Below, in pieces: positions 45,687 through 56,130 of a DNA stretch of 64,000 nucleotides (position 1 is its first letter; each line of letters begins with the position of its first letter). The notes below the pieces were generated by a model. That model had not been told where the DNA came from. It made no database searches and saw only the letters and a program-made list of their open reading frames with translations. Origin of the DNA: Oncomelania hupensis (lineage: Eukaryota > Mollusca > Gastropoda > Littorinimorpha > Pomatiopsidae); the NCBI GenBank assembly GCA_036898135.1, contig CM072515.1, positions 49,911,595 to 49,975,594 of the forward strand, written 5' to 3'. The translations under genes were made by a program, and so were the position numbers.

Positions 45687-45858
45687 ATGAATACCTGTGA
45701 GGTTGGTGTGTGCCTGTGAGTGTGTGTGTGTGAGTGTGTGTGACGAGATTCGGTAGGGAGAGTGAAATTGTGTGTGTGTGTGAGTACGTGTGGGGTTGGT
45801 GTGTACGTATGTGTGTGTGCGTGTGTGTGTGGATGTGTGTTTGTGTGTGTGTGTGAAA
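45616..45858. repeat. (TG)n microsatellite block with (GTAT)n
   Basis: Two TG-rich blocks with GTAT units between, separated by a short unique stretch near 45750. Confidence 0.92.
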
Positions 45859-46326
45859 ATAATACCGTTTCGTACCAAAAGCAAGTTCAAGTCTATTGAA
45901 ATGAGCCAAAAGCGATATATGTGTTTGACAGGATTGTGCGGGGGGCAGGGGGCGGGGAGGGGAGGGGGTATGAAGGGTGGGGGAATTGTTTGCTATCTAT
46001 CGCTTTGCTATAGAGAATCTGCTACAGGCATCCAACTTGTGTAATGCCCTTTAGTCCGAGAACGACTAGTGCTGTCACGGTTACTGTTAAATAAATACAA
46101 ATGATCCTTACCCTCCCTACCCCCTATCATTCCCATCTCTTTCCCCCCCTCCCTTCACCCTTGCGTCTTCCCCCGCCTAGTCCTGCAAAGTGCAGCTACG
46201 TCACAACAAGTAATTGTGTTGGAATCGTCAGTGTTCTTAGATTGTGAACTCGTGATAGTTTGCAACGGAAAAATGGTACACTGCTGAATATTAAATATCA
46301 CTGAACATTGATCAATCTTAATTATA
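45859..46326. other. Non-coding stretch, nothing recognised
   Basis: G-rich near 45938-45982 and C-rich near 46110-46160; no feature recognised. Confidence 0.5.
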
Positions 46327-46370
46327 ACTTGCATGCACACTAAGTGCATATATACTTAGTGTGCATGCAA

Positions 46371-46408
<38 letters not shown>
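46327..46408. repeat. Perfect hairpin beside (TA)n
   Basis: Two 19-bp arms (46327-46345 and 46354-46372, beginning ACTTGCATGC) are exact inverted repeats around an 8-base loop, followed directly by (TA)n to 46408. Confidence 0.85.
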
Positions 46409-46412
<4 letters not shown>

Positions 46413-46565
46413 CTCTCTCTGCTGCCAGAAAAAGAGATTACTATAGATTCATAGGGGGTGCGTGGTGTGCAAGGGGTTGGGGGTGCTACTTCATCGCTTG
46501 TACACATTTCATTCACCATTATACTCTGAGTGATAATGATGCCGGTGAATGATAAATTCAGTGTG

Positions 46566-46690
46566 AATCAAGAGTCAAGATATATTTATTGTCGCCATAA
46601 ATTACAAGGAAATGTAACGTGTGGCGTGACAATTTCAAATCCACAAAAACAAAGACCAGAATGCATGCCAAACCACACTTTGTGCATTAT
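46566..46690 (-). mobile_element. LINE 3'-end-like fragment
   Basis: On the plus strand AGATATATTTATTGTCGCCAT, AAGGAAAT and TTTGTGCATTATT match, in the same order, 62305-62365. On the minus strand this gives AATTTCCTT and then an AATAAA-type signal, as at the 3' end of some LINE transcripts. Confidence 0.4.
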
Positions 46691-48228
46691 TATTTCACAT
46701 AAACACTAACTGCTGCACTGCAGTGCAGTAAAACATAACATTAACTTTCGCTTCCACAAACACTACATACTTCACGCACTAGACCATACACATAATCGGC
46801 AAAACTGATTATGAAATTGTGTTGGAATTGAAGTACTTCAGCTCATGACAAGTTATTCAGTGTGACATCGCTTTTGATTTCAAGGATGAACTTTTTTTTA
46901 TGTCCATTTGTACATATACACTGAGCTCAATTAACTTTCACATTCATGCTTGCATGGAACCGGAACAACCACGTTCACTTTTTTCTCTGCCACGGATCTC
47001 CAAGGGTTCATTTCTTCATTCGAAATTTATGTATAGAAAAGAAAGGCAGATTAATAAGTACATTTGATAAAGAAAACTCGCCTGTCTTTAATTCAGCCCA
47101 TAGCACTTTCGAACAGAAAAATAAAGCAATACATTATTACACATGCCTGTTCGTTTCATTGAACCGAGTAAACATGTTTGCCTTCTCATTTCCTTTGATT
47201 TCCCAAGGTTATTTTTTTTCCTTTCTATGTCCGTTGCAATCAGAGCCAAAGTACGTTTTACAGCCCTTTATCTGTTCAGCCATTGGACTGGACAGGTGCC
47301 AAGTTCACTTTTTTCTAAGCGATTGATTTAAAGGCGAAATGTATTAATTCCAAATGGATCTAAATTAAAGACGCACTCCTGAGCAATGTGAAGCAAGAAA
47401 GATTGTTAAAAAAATTCTTTATTATTGTTGCTTATTGTTCCGATATTTATACTTGTTGGCTAAGACAGAGAAAGATGCTGGTTAAACGATCATCAGTGGT
47501 GTCCCAACGACCTCAGAGTTACGGGATAGGATAGGATAGATAAGCATGCTCGCGTTATACCTAGCTCTATATAGCACGTTACTCTGTTTTTATTGTGGAT
47601 TGTAAACGTATTATAATTTTACTCATTGAACTCAAGAAGCATGCCCAATTGATATTAAAGTATTGAATTCAAGAGTACATTTTCGTCCCAAATAAATTAA
47701 ACCCACCTACATTCGTTTTATTGAATGGAGAAAGCGTGTGGTTAAATCCTCCACGTCTTTTCTGTACCGTTGAATTCAAAGTGGTGTGCTCTATTTGGAC
47801 ATTGGAATGGGAACCAGAAAGTGTACTAAATTCAGTTGTTGAAATCGCGGAGCGGAACCCAAATGCGAGGTTAAATGTGATGACGAAGTTCAAAAAAGCT
47901 AATTATTTCCTTAACAAGTGAATGAAAGGTCTCTGTGACATTAATTTTAATTATGAAGATAATAGAAATTAATTTAATTATTTCCGTAACGGGTAAGCTT
48001 AAACAAGTAAATTATATCGTTTCTTTTATTTTTATTAGGAACATGATCCAAGATTAAAACAACAACCCGAAAACTTCAAGCAAACGAACAAAAGCACCGC
48101 AAACAAAAGAATAAAACTAACACCACACACGTGATATCTTGTCCTTCTTCTCTTCTTGTTTTTATTGTTATTGTTATTGTTCTTCTTCTTCTCTTTCTCT
48201 CTCACTCCTTTTTTTCTCTTTCTCTACC

Positions 48229-48232
<4 letters not shown>
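46691..48232. other. Non-coding stretch, nothing recognised
   Basis: A 126-codon plus-strand frame at 46946-47326 and a 66-codon frame at 47721-47921 have no recognised domain, and I do not support them as genes. Confidence 0.4.

Positions 48233-48267
<35 letters not shown>
48233..48267. repeat. (CT)n microsatellite
   Basis: CT run directly before the LINE fragment, which may have inserted beside it. Confidence 0.85.
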
Positions 48268-48269
<2 letters not shown>

Positions 48270-48272
<3 letters not shown>

Positions 48273-48660
48273 GAAAATCAATCTGGTTTCAAAGCTAAAC
48301 ATTCTTGTCACACAGTTCTTACATCTATGAGAGAACAATGGCTAAATAATATTAATAAGGGAACATTGTCTAAAAACATTATTTGTTGACTTCGCAAAAA
48401 CTGTTGATGTAATAGACCATGACCTTCTTCTACGTAAACTACAATTATATGGCATTCATTCTAAATCTCTTGTATGTCTAAAATCGTTTCTTTTTGACAG
48501 AGAACAGTGTGTTTATGTAAATAACCAAAAGTCACCATTTGAAATTGTTATATCTGGAGTACCGCAATGATCTATTTTAGGACCTTTGTTATTTTCTATC
48601 TAACTAAAATGAGCTCCCTTTTGATATTTCTACGTGCGAACTCTGTGCTGATTAAAAAAA
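48270..48660 (+). pseudogene. LINE reverse transcriptase fragment, part 1
   Basis: Across several frame breaks the plus strand reads HENQSGFKAKHSCHTVLTS, then FVDFAKTVDVIDHDLLLRKL, LQLYGIHSKS and SGVPQ followed by a stop where G-S is expected, then ILGPLLF. These are the palm motifs of a CR1/jockey-type non-LTR reverse transcriptase. The FADD box has decayed to a CELCAD-like remnant near 48640. A simple repeat and unrelated DNA (48660-48950) separate it from the second part. Confidence 0.75.
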
Positions 48661-48833
48661 ATCGATTTCCTTTCCGTCTTCTAATAGCGACTTTCCTTTA
48701 CACCACATGTTTGGGTGATGAATGTTTGTTGTGTATGTAGGAGTGTTTGTAACATGTGAGCGTGTATGTTGGTTGAAGATTGCCGAGCTTTGAGTCTGAT
48801 TTAGTAACAAGGCGCATATAGCATCCAGTATAA

Positions 48834-48858
48834 TATTATTATTATTATGATGATGATA

Positions 48859-48931
<73 letters not shown>
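48834..48931. repeat. (ATG)n microsatellite inside the LINE remnant
   Basis: ATT units and then ATG units lie between the two halves of the decayed reverse transcriptase. Confidence 0.9.
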
Positions 48932-48949
48932 CACTACATTACATTATCA

Positions 48950-49735
48950 GAATACAGAATTGAACAATCTATTCAACTCATTACGAAAAGTGGTTAGTGA
49001 ACTACAGGAGTGGACAGAATACAACCACATGGTCCTCAGTCCAGAGAAAATAAAAGCCATGCTAATTATAACAAGAAAGAAAAGACACAATGTATTTATA
49101 AAACTTCCTCCATTAAAAATTTGCAATCAAATAATTGATTAAGTATAATGCCAAAAACTTCTGGTGTAATTTTAGACAATAATTTGTCTTGGATCAAACA
49201 TATTTTAAATGTTAGTAAAAGTATTTTTAAAAGGACTTATCAATTGTCAACGATAAAGCATTTATTAAATTTACATTCTGGTAAACTGTTTTATTCCGAT
49301 CATATTCAACCATCTTTTGATTATTCATATACTATTTTGGATTCTGCTAGTGGAAATGCAATGATGCCTTTAATTAGAATTCACAAACGTGCAATTAAAC
49401 AAGTTATTCTTAAACAAACAAATCTCTTTGGATGACTATAAACGGATCAATATTCTAACTCTTGCAACAGATTAAATTTAATAAAGGGGTGTTCATGCAC
49501 AATGTCCTTTCTGGCAATGTAAGACTTACCTTCCTATCTTTCTTCTCTTTTTTCCAAAAACATCTGCCAGATCGTTCACAAAATTAAATGCTCCAATTTC
49601 CAAGAATTGATCTATTCAAAAGTAGTCTAGCTAATGCCGGTTCCACTTGGTGGAATAACTTTCTTGAAGATCTCCGCACTCCAGCATCTAAATTTACATC
49701 ATTTAGAACACGTCTCCAATAAAACACATTAAAAA
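48950..49735 (+). pseudogene. LINE reverse transcriptase fragment, part 2 (thumb and C-terminus)
   Basis: It continues from part 1 with LQEWTEYNHMVLSPEKIKAM, then after a stop SGVILDNNLSWIKHI, a YQLSTIKHLL segment, and near 49613 DLFKSSLANAGSTWWNNFL followed by a FRTRLQ end. The order matches the post-palm region of CR1/jockey-type ORF2. Several stops and frame changes show that it is dead. An A/T-rich tail follows near 49730-49745. Confidence 0.72.
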
Positions 49736-49975
49736 AATAAATAAACATTTGATTGCTAATGCTGTTAATTCATATTAACAAATTATTTGATTTCCATTTT
49801 TTTGAAAGTTATTTTATCTAATGATGCATTTGTTTATTTGTTATTGTTCCATGATGCTAAAGTTATAATATTGAGTTATTATATTTAAAGTTATTGTTAC
49901 AAGGACCAAGTGCAAGATGTAAAAAAGCGCATCCAGCGCTTACTCTTTTACCCTTGCAAAATAAAATTATCTTAT

Positions 49976-50019
<44 letters not shown>

Positions 50020-50384
50020 CTTTCTCTCTCTTTCTTTCTTTTCTCTCTCTCTTTTCTCTTAATCCGCCAAAGACGGCCAATCCATTTCAACATGATGCCA
50101 GACACACGGCACACAGGCCAACAATAAATCACCATCTGCTTAGCAAAAGCCAGCTGCTCTGATTTATTCCTGAACCCCGTCAAGAAATGCATCTGAGATT
50201 TACTAGTGACACCTGAAAGGTACATCAGAAAGGTTTAGGCGAAAATTCTCACCTATTATTCCGAATTAGACAAATAGGCTACAAGTCATACGTCGGTTTA
50301 TTTTGGATACATCGATCTAAAGATCGTCGATATGAATTGATAACAAGATTGTCTGGACGGTAATGCTGCTCTGACTCATAAAAA
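49736..50384. other. Non-coding stretch with (CT)n at 49978-50060
   Basis: AT-rich DNA, a CT run with ACAC interruption, and no recognised gene. Confidence 0.55.
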
Positions 50385-50640
50385 TATGGCAGAAGAATGA
50401 TTCTTTCAAAGGTAGATTTCCATAATACTATGACAGAGGGTTTCTTTCAGCGATAAACTCCCGGAATATTATGACAGAAGGATGTTTGTTTCAGAGGTAG
50501 ACTTCCATAATAATTTGACAGAATAATGTTTATTTCAGAGATAGACTCCATAAATAATATGACAGAAGCGGTAGACTTCCATGATAATAAAATATAATAT
50601 TAAATACAGATTTCTGTCAGAGGTGGACTTCCTGCACTGC
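50385..50640. repeat. Minisatellite, ~43 bp unit
   Basis: Five to six diverged units of TTTCAGAGGTAGACTTCC then ATAATAATATGACAGAAG. Unit lengths are close to 43 bp. Confidence 0.65.
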
Positions 50641-51020
50641 GGGCCCCTTGACAGCGCGCGTGACGTACAGCAAGTTGTTGTTTCCGTCAAGTGCGATCCC
50701 TCCTGATTGCAGCCAACGATTTTAAGCAACTTTTTGAACTGGCAGAAGTATATTGCTGGGTGATTCGCACTAGTACAAATCCATCATAGTGTGAAAGCGC
50801 AGAATGTCAGCACGTAGATGAGAATCTCCGAGACATCGGCTTCGCAAGCTGGGTCGCATTATAAATCAAATCCTTTATGGGTCAGAGGTCCCACTGAGTC
50901 TTCGCAGATTAGACTCAATGGATTAGGTTAATTTGATTTATATACCTGTAGGCCTCGGCCAGTTCCTAATAGTTTGTGTTAAATCCGTCAAATCTCTGAT
51001 GGTGATTGCGCACACTTGTG
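50641..51020. other. Non-coding stretch, nothing recognised
   Basis: No gene, tRNA or repeat was recognised. Confidence 0.5.
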
Positions 51021-51024
51021 CAGA

Positions 51025-51515
51025 CAGGATGGTTGAAAATTAACTCCTTATTGCATACTTGATTTGAACGTTTCGACAATAGTACCGCGCTTGTAGATAA
51101 TAACACGTATTGCGCCTTTACAGCTGTAGAACTCAAACGCTGATCTCTCAGTTCATCGTACATGGACGAGAGCAGCCCATAATAGGTCATCGCCTGACGC
51201 TGCCTGAGCGAGCTCAGCTGCTCTCGTTACTGTGAGATGAAATCGGAGACCAGGAATAGGAGTACTTCCTAAATAGCTGTCAACATGTATTTTGACCGCT
51301 TTTCAGGGGAAGCTACTCTCATTGACCTACTTTCGGTTTATGCTGTCAACATGTATTGTGTAACCGCATTTCAGGGGAAGCAACCTACTTTCGGTTTATT
51401 TAGGGATAATGCCTATTACATTCTACGACTGTAAAGATCACACTACGTGGTGTTTCATGCAAATGCAACACTGTTTACAAAAGGTATAAATAGGGACTTA
51501 CTTTTCAACCACCCT
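51025..51515. mobile_element. Mariner-like MITE, joined to a SINE
   Basis: The left end CAGGATGGTTGAAAATTAAC and the right end ...CTTACTTTTCAACCACCCT are inverted relatives of the termini at 32722-33108. The interior shows internal repeats (GTCAACATGTATT twice near 51280 and 51345) and no transposase. The SINE at 51517 inserted exactly at its right terminus. Confidence 0.6.
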
Positions 51516-51516
51516 T

Positions 51517-51710
51517 AGAGGGGCCGGGTAGCTCAGTTGGTAAGAGCATCTTGCTAGTAACCGAAAGGTCGCTGGTTCGAATCCCGGATTGGTCAACGTG
51601 TGATCATATTATTTTCCCCTTTACCAACAACTGGCCCGCTGGTGTCAGTATAAATCGGTCCAGTAGTCACCTATATGCGAAAGTGTCGTGTGACTATAAT
51701 CTACAAACAA
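51517..51710 (+). mobile_element. tRNA-derived SINE, family 1, copy 3
   Basis: A full-length copy with intact A and B boxes, nearly identical to copies 1 and 2. The 11-bp target duplication CAACCACCCTT lies at 51506-51516 and 51711-51721 and consists of the mariner-like terminal repeat. Confidence 0.87.
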
Positions 51711-51754
51711 CAACCACCCTTTATAAAGTGGTAGGTGTCTGCGTCGGGTAATGA

Positions 51755-51950
51755 TGGCCTGTCGTACTTGGAAGGTTCGTGGAAGGTTCGGGAAGGTTCA
51801 ACATCGTTTTTTTCGAGGTTCTCACATCCGGAACCTAGGTTACTGAACCTTTTTTTAATCCAAAAGGTTCAGCAACCTGGGTTCGGGATCTGAGAGCCTA
51901 AAAAAAAGGTTTTGAACCTCTCCGAACCTTTCATGAACCTTCCAATGAAA
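51755..51950. repeat. AAGGTTC foldback element
   Basis: Repeated AAGGTTC words on the left and GAACCTT words on the right form an imperfect palindrome: GGAAGGTTCGTGGAAGGTTC opposes GAACCTTTCATGAACCTTCC, and a second pair (GAACCTAGGTT...AACCTGGGTTC) lies inside. A partial copy is at 17325-17405. Confidence 0.6.
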
Positions 51951-52378
51951 ACAGCTTATAGCGTTGTGGTGCTGACGTATACTACCTCTGCTTGGCATGT
52001 TCAGTGCTATTTTTCAAAATAATTTAGTAGTCAAAACATTCGGGCCTATTATAAGATAATACGAATATTTAGTCACCAAGTAAAACCGTTACAAGGATTT
52101 GGGTGTGGCATGGCAACAATGAAATACATCCTTTCTTGCACAGTCACACATGCATGCATCGTGTCATACACTTCATTGGCATTCAACATGCTTACGTCAC
52201 TAAAGGATAGGTAAACACAGTGTTAGACATACATTAGTCATATATGACAAATTATGGAGTCACACACTTACTGCAAGTAAAACAAAATACAGCAATAAAA
52301 CAATATAACAGTTTTAAATAAAATGATGAGAATGATTAAGAATATTAAGCTTCACATCCAAATCTACACACACCACAA
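51951..52378. other. Non-coding stretch with a SINE family 2 fragment
   Basis: At 52086-52115, CCGTTACAAGGATTTGGGTG then TGGCATGGCAA equals the middle of the SINE at 55117-55290. Nothing else was recognised. Confidence 0.55.
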
Positions 52379-52457
52379 CATAACACACCACACACGCACA
52401 CACGCACCCACCCACCCACCCACCCACCCACCCACCCACACACACACACACACACAA
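52379..52457. repeat. (CA)n/(ACCC)n microsatellite
   Basis: CACACG units, then CCCA tetranucleotides, then CA. Confidence 0.9.
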
Positions 52458-52479
52458 CAGTATGTAATGAATAGCATAT

Positions 52480-52640
52480 TCCTATTGTACACAGGTACAA
52501 ATCAAGCAATGGTTGTGAGTTTCCAGTTTATACAGATCATTCCATGGTTGGTGATGTACTGAGGACAGCATCTGGGAAGAAACTGTTTCTGAATCGAGTT
52601 CTGGCTCTTAAAGGTCAACCACAGTGCTCGGTCAAAAAGT
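52480..52640 (-). pseudogene. LINE ORF2 C-terminal fragment
   Basis: On the minus strand the frame reads RARTRFRNSFFPDAV before breaking off, the type of phrase found at the extreme C-terminus of several LINE reverse transcriptases. No RT core is present. Confidence 0.5.
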
Positions 52641-53021
52641 TTCTGCTGAAAGAACTTTACTAAATAATACCGCAAAAAATTCGGTAAGCAAAGCTCTACC
52701 GTTTAATAGATATCGATCACTGAAAGTGGGATTTCCTACCTGTAATTAAGGGTAAGGGAAGTAATAATCTAAAACGCAGCTATCGCTGATCTCCCCTCGC
52801 AGTGACGTCAGCAGCTGCATACAATGGCCGACTGCGAAGAAGTTACAAGCGAGACAAGCAGTATTTCTTCACTCGATCTGTCGTGTTACAGCAGTGCTCT
52901 CTTCTGTTAGAAACGAATTCGACCCCCGAGTACTAATTGTAATAATAAACAAATAATTATACGAGCTAGACCAGTGAATACATACCCTCTTGCGTTCCCT
53001 TTTCTGAAAAGCTCCTCTGAC
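52641..53021. other. Region between LINE fragment and palindrome; possible decayed exon
   Basis: A small plus-strand frame at 52824-52910 starts MADCEEVTSETSSISSLDLS, and an NEFDPRV phrase follows in another frame near 52913-52940. This could be the decayed first exon of an unknown gene, but I cannot name a family. It may be unrelated to the minus-strand THAP remnant nearby. Confidence 0.25.
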
Positions 53022-53107
53022 CACAGGCTGTGAAGTCCGTAGGTCTTGCCTCAATTACATACTATAGTATGTAATTGAGGCAAGGCCTACGGACTTCACA
53101 GCCTGTG
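53022..53107. repeat. 86-bp near-perfect palindrome
   Basis: The arms 53022-53064 and 53065-53107 are inverted copies of 43 bp with one mismatch and no spacer (centre CATACTA/TAGTATG). The right arm continues as the 3' end of the THAP remnant on the minus strand. Confidence 0.9.
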
Positions 53108-53926
53108 CTCTGACATTCCTGACGCCCGGCAAACTGATAGCAGACGATGGATGTGACTGTAGTTGAAGTAGTACTAATAGGCCTACTACTAGTAACTTGA
53201 ATCACTGTTGCTGTTGTTGAGGCGCTTGTTGCAATGGCACACTGACTTTGGATCGTTGGAACAGAGCCAGGCTTTAATGTCTGTATTGTTTTCATCCCAA
53301 AGCTCCGCATTAAAGTGGCACTTGGGGGGGGGGGGGGTAGCAGTCTTCAGCGAAGTGTTTTGCGCAAATTGTTAACGACGCAGTTGGTGTCCCGTTGTCA
53401 CGTCCTTTAAGTTCCGGGTCTCCTAGTTTATCCGAGCGCATTTGCGCATGCGCTAGGCCATGTCGGGCCGGCTTTTTCACGAAGTTCTTAGGCGTCATAA
53501 CCCTAACCCTAACCCAAACCCTAACCCTAACCCTAAACTCTTAACTCTAACCCAAACCCTAACCCTAACCCTTACGAAGACTATGATAGCACTGTGCGCA
53601 TGCGTCGAATTTTGTAACGCGTCGACCAATCAGAATGCTCCCATTCGCTCCCAGCCCAGCTAAGATACTAGGAACTGCGAGGATGTCACACCGTACTTCG
53701 GACCGAAGTTTACACGCTTTTTCTGCACGAATCTCACCCACTTATTTCGCACTTCTTTGTTTTTTGGAAACCTATGCAATGTTAACCCATCCGCTTGTTT
53801 GTTTGTACAACCTCCAACGGCATAATATAGGCCACTGCTCTTCGTTTTCCTGCGTTTTGGTAGAGAAGGAGCACTATCGGACTCTATATTGTCTACTGCA
53901 GTTGACGTCACGAGCCATGTGGTCAC
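53108..53926 (-). pseudogene. THAP-domain gene remnant split by a MITE
   Basis: On the minus strand, YYAVGGCTNKQADGLTLHRF, then WVRFVQKKRVNFGP and, beyond a 295 bp insertion, LTICAKHFAEDCYPPPP form a THAP zinc-finger domain, a DNA-binding C2CH fold. The second Cys, the C-x2-H (CAKH), the Trp and the HRFP/HF motifs are visible. The first Cys is replaced by Tyr. A poly-C run (53323-53337) then shifts the frame, after which LKPGSVPTI resembles the AVPTI-type end of the domain. The MITE (53396-53690) lies inside the domain between the F-x-P and the last zinc ligands. No start codon precedes the domain in frame. It may come from a host gene or from a THAP-bearing transposase. Confidence 0.72.
53396..53690 (-). 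mobile_element. Telomere-repeat MITE, copy 3, inside a THAP exon
   Basis: 295 bp, ends TGTCACGTCC...GGATGTCACA, with CCGT duplicated at 53392-53395 and 53691-53694. The interior is the reverse complement of copy 2: CCCTAA-type block at about 53500-53573, CCAAT box and GCGCATGCGC motifs. Confidence 0.85.
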
Positions 53927-54071
53927 GTGAGCGGGCTTTTCGAAGGTGCAAAAGTTTATTCGAAGTAGATTTTATTAAATATTAAAAAAAGGCAGTATTT
54001 TTCGGAAAAAAGTTGTTTGGCATGTGACTTCTTTTATTATGTATATATTTTGTGCTCAGTTTTATGTTTCA

Positions 54072-54345
54072 ATGATGTTGACCTTTAAAGCACGGAACCG
54101 ACGGCCAGAGGGCAGAAGCTCGAAGAGACTGTTGGCTGTGTGTGATGGATCGCAGACTATCTTTCCCGTTTTCCGTTTCATTCGCGTTGTGAGAATGGAG
54201 GCGACAGATGGAAAGTCGCAACCAGCTATTTTGGAGGCAGTCTTGACAATGTGCTCGAGCTGTTTCTTTTCTATCGCGGTTGTGCTGCCGTACCAGACAG
54301 TGATAGAGAATCACAAAATGCTCTCTATCACCACGCGATAGAACT
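54072..54345 (-). pseudogene. LINE ORF2 C-terminal fragment
   Basis: On the minus strand: QFYRVVIESIL, a stop, FSITVWYGSTTAIEKKQLEH, IVKTASKIAGC, DPSHTANSLFELLPSGRRFR. This is the post-thumb segment of LINE reverse transcriptases with the conserved DPSH...LLPSG phrase. One in-frame stop and no RT core mean that it is a 5'-truncated dead copy. Confidence 0.72.
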
Positions 54346-54728
54346 GTGCTTTATTTTACTTTATTTAGGTTAGTTGGTAAGGAATAACCCTCATCTTTTC
54401 TTCTGAGTTCAGTATCCTCTGAGACTACTGTCCATACCGTGCGGAGTTACCCTCACAATGGCGTCCGGGAAGATTTAGTATTCTGAGCGTTTTCTGCAAC
54501 CTTGCGGTGACTAACCGTCGTAGAAGTCCTAGTTGGCTACTGACTGGACGGTACATGTGCATAGTATACGATAGTTTTCAACCCACAGTAAATCTTGGCT
54601 ATGCCTCGTCTACTCCGTCCGTGCCAGCTTGAAGACGTGTGACGAGTGGTGTGTGACGCAAAATGCTTTTGCGTTAAGGGCATACTGCGCTTTGAACTCT
54701 AGGAAAAGGACAACCCACAACGTATTAC
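54346..54728. other. Non-coding stretch, nothing recognised
   Basis: No feature recognised. Confidence 0.5.
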
Positions 54729-54934
54729 AACTACTGGTACTACTACTACTACGGTTACTACTACTGCTACTGCTACTAGTACTGCTACTACTACGGCTAC
54801 TACTACGACTACTACTATTACGGCTACTACTGCTACTACTACGGCTACTACTATTACGGCTACTACTGCTACTACTACGGCTACTACTGCTACTACTAGT
54901 AGTGCTAATACTACTAGTACTGCTACTACTGCTC

Positions 54935-54983
<49 letters not shown>

Positions 54984-55027
54984 CACTACTACTACTACTC
55001 TACTACGGCTACGACTACTACTACTAT
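54729..55027. repeat. (CTA)n imperfect trinucleotide microsatellite
   Basis: CTA units with ACG, TGC and AGT variants over about 300 bp. The poly-Leu/poly-Val frames are artefacts. Confidence 0.95.
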
Positions 55028-55116
55028 AGGGCGTTAGATTTGAAAAGTGTTATGTGTGCAAGCATATTTACATTTTATATCACTGTATGTATGTATGTAT
55101 GTGTGCATGTATGTAA

Positions 55117-55290
55117 GACAGGGATAGCTCAGTGGTCAGAGCGCACGACTTGTGTGAGCGCGTTTTGGGCGACGTAGGTTCGAATCCGGACTTCAGCAAA
55201 CTATTGTGTGATTGCCGTTACAAGGATTTGGGTGTGGCATGGCAAGCTCTCTGAGCTTGTAAGTGCGCTATATAAGAGAAATCTTTTTTT
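55117..55290 (+). mobile_element. tRNA-derived SINE, family 2, copy 2
   Basis: A-box region GGGATAGCTCAGTGGTCAGA and B box GGTTCGAATCC are intact. The body ends TAAGTGCGCTATATAAGAG and a T-rich tail. TGTATGTA-like sequence on both sides may be the target duplication. Matches the minus-strand copy at 10345-10516. Confidence 0.82.
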
Positions 55291-55324
55291 TCTTGTATGT
55301 ATGTATATATGTATATATGTATGT

Positions 55325-55339
55325 GTTTTTTTTTCTCTT

Positions 55340-55388
<49 letters not shown>

Positions 55389-55417
55389 CTCTCTCTCTCT
55401 CTTTCTCTCTCTCTCTG
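55325..55417. repeat. (CT)n microsatellite
   Basis: A T-rich start followed by CT units with one CG change. Confidence 0.93.
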
Positions 55418-55599
55418 ATTCACATTATTATGCAGATACAAAAACCAATGTTATATTTATTACTTCATTTTTCGATTATTTGCATTCACGTATTTGCCAA
55501 ACCCACGCTCACATATTGACTCACACACATGATTTAAGTCTCAACACTCTTTAATGTGAACAGTCTCCTTCGTAATGCTCGTTGTTGTCTATCATTTTG

Positions 55600-56130
55600 A
55601 GAAAAATTACAAATGAACCATGCAGTTTCCTTGATCATTCTTCCCATGCATCTGAACAAATTCAACAAATGGTCTTTCCTGAATAAAAAAAAGAAAAAAA
55701 GAAATTCACCTCTTTAAAGTTTTTTTGGAAGAAATCTGTTATTTATATGACAAACATACAGCATATACAGCTGCGTTTCTTCAGCGTCTGGGCAGAAAGG
55801 ACAGTCAGTTGAAACACCCTGTGTGACGTATCTAATCTTGTATACTTTCATGTTACTAATGCCTAACCTCAATCGTACGAGTCACTAAAACACTTCTGCT
55901 TAATACAGTCCAAGTATATTTCTGTTTTCAAATTGTTCTTAGTCTGCCTGTACTGACTGAAGCTGTTGCTTTATTTAAGGCTGCATTCCAGGCTTGTTCG
56001 TTGATGTCCACGAGTCTTTGATTAAATTGATAAATTAGCTGCTTCTCGTGACCTACACCCTGGGAAAGCCATACGAAGGCAAAGCAAGTTCTTTCCAGAT
56101 CACAATTCAGACACACATCAGCTAACTCAG
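55600..56130 (-). pseudogene. LINE ORF C-terminal fragment
   Basis: Minus strand: CLNCDLERTCFAFVWL, FNQRLVDINEQAWNAAL, then after frame changes LRLGISNMKVYKIRY and STDCPFCPDAEETQLYML. The CPFC...EET...H/YML layout is that of the Cys-rich C-terminus found in some non-LTR elements. Stops and frame changes show decay. Confidence 0.55.

Noticed and set aside
46946..47326. 126-codon plus-strand frame
   Set aside because: No recognisable domain, no supporting gene structure and skewed Phe/His-rich composition in AT-rich DNA.
54629..55177. 182-codon poly-Leu frame and its poly-Val opposite
   Set aside because: Encoded by the (CTA)n tract.
55121..55192. Possible tRNA gene with A and B boxes
   Set aside because: Part of a repeated SINE unit also present at 10345-10516; no terminator directly after a tRNA 3' end.
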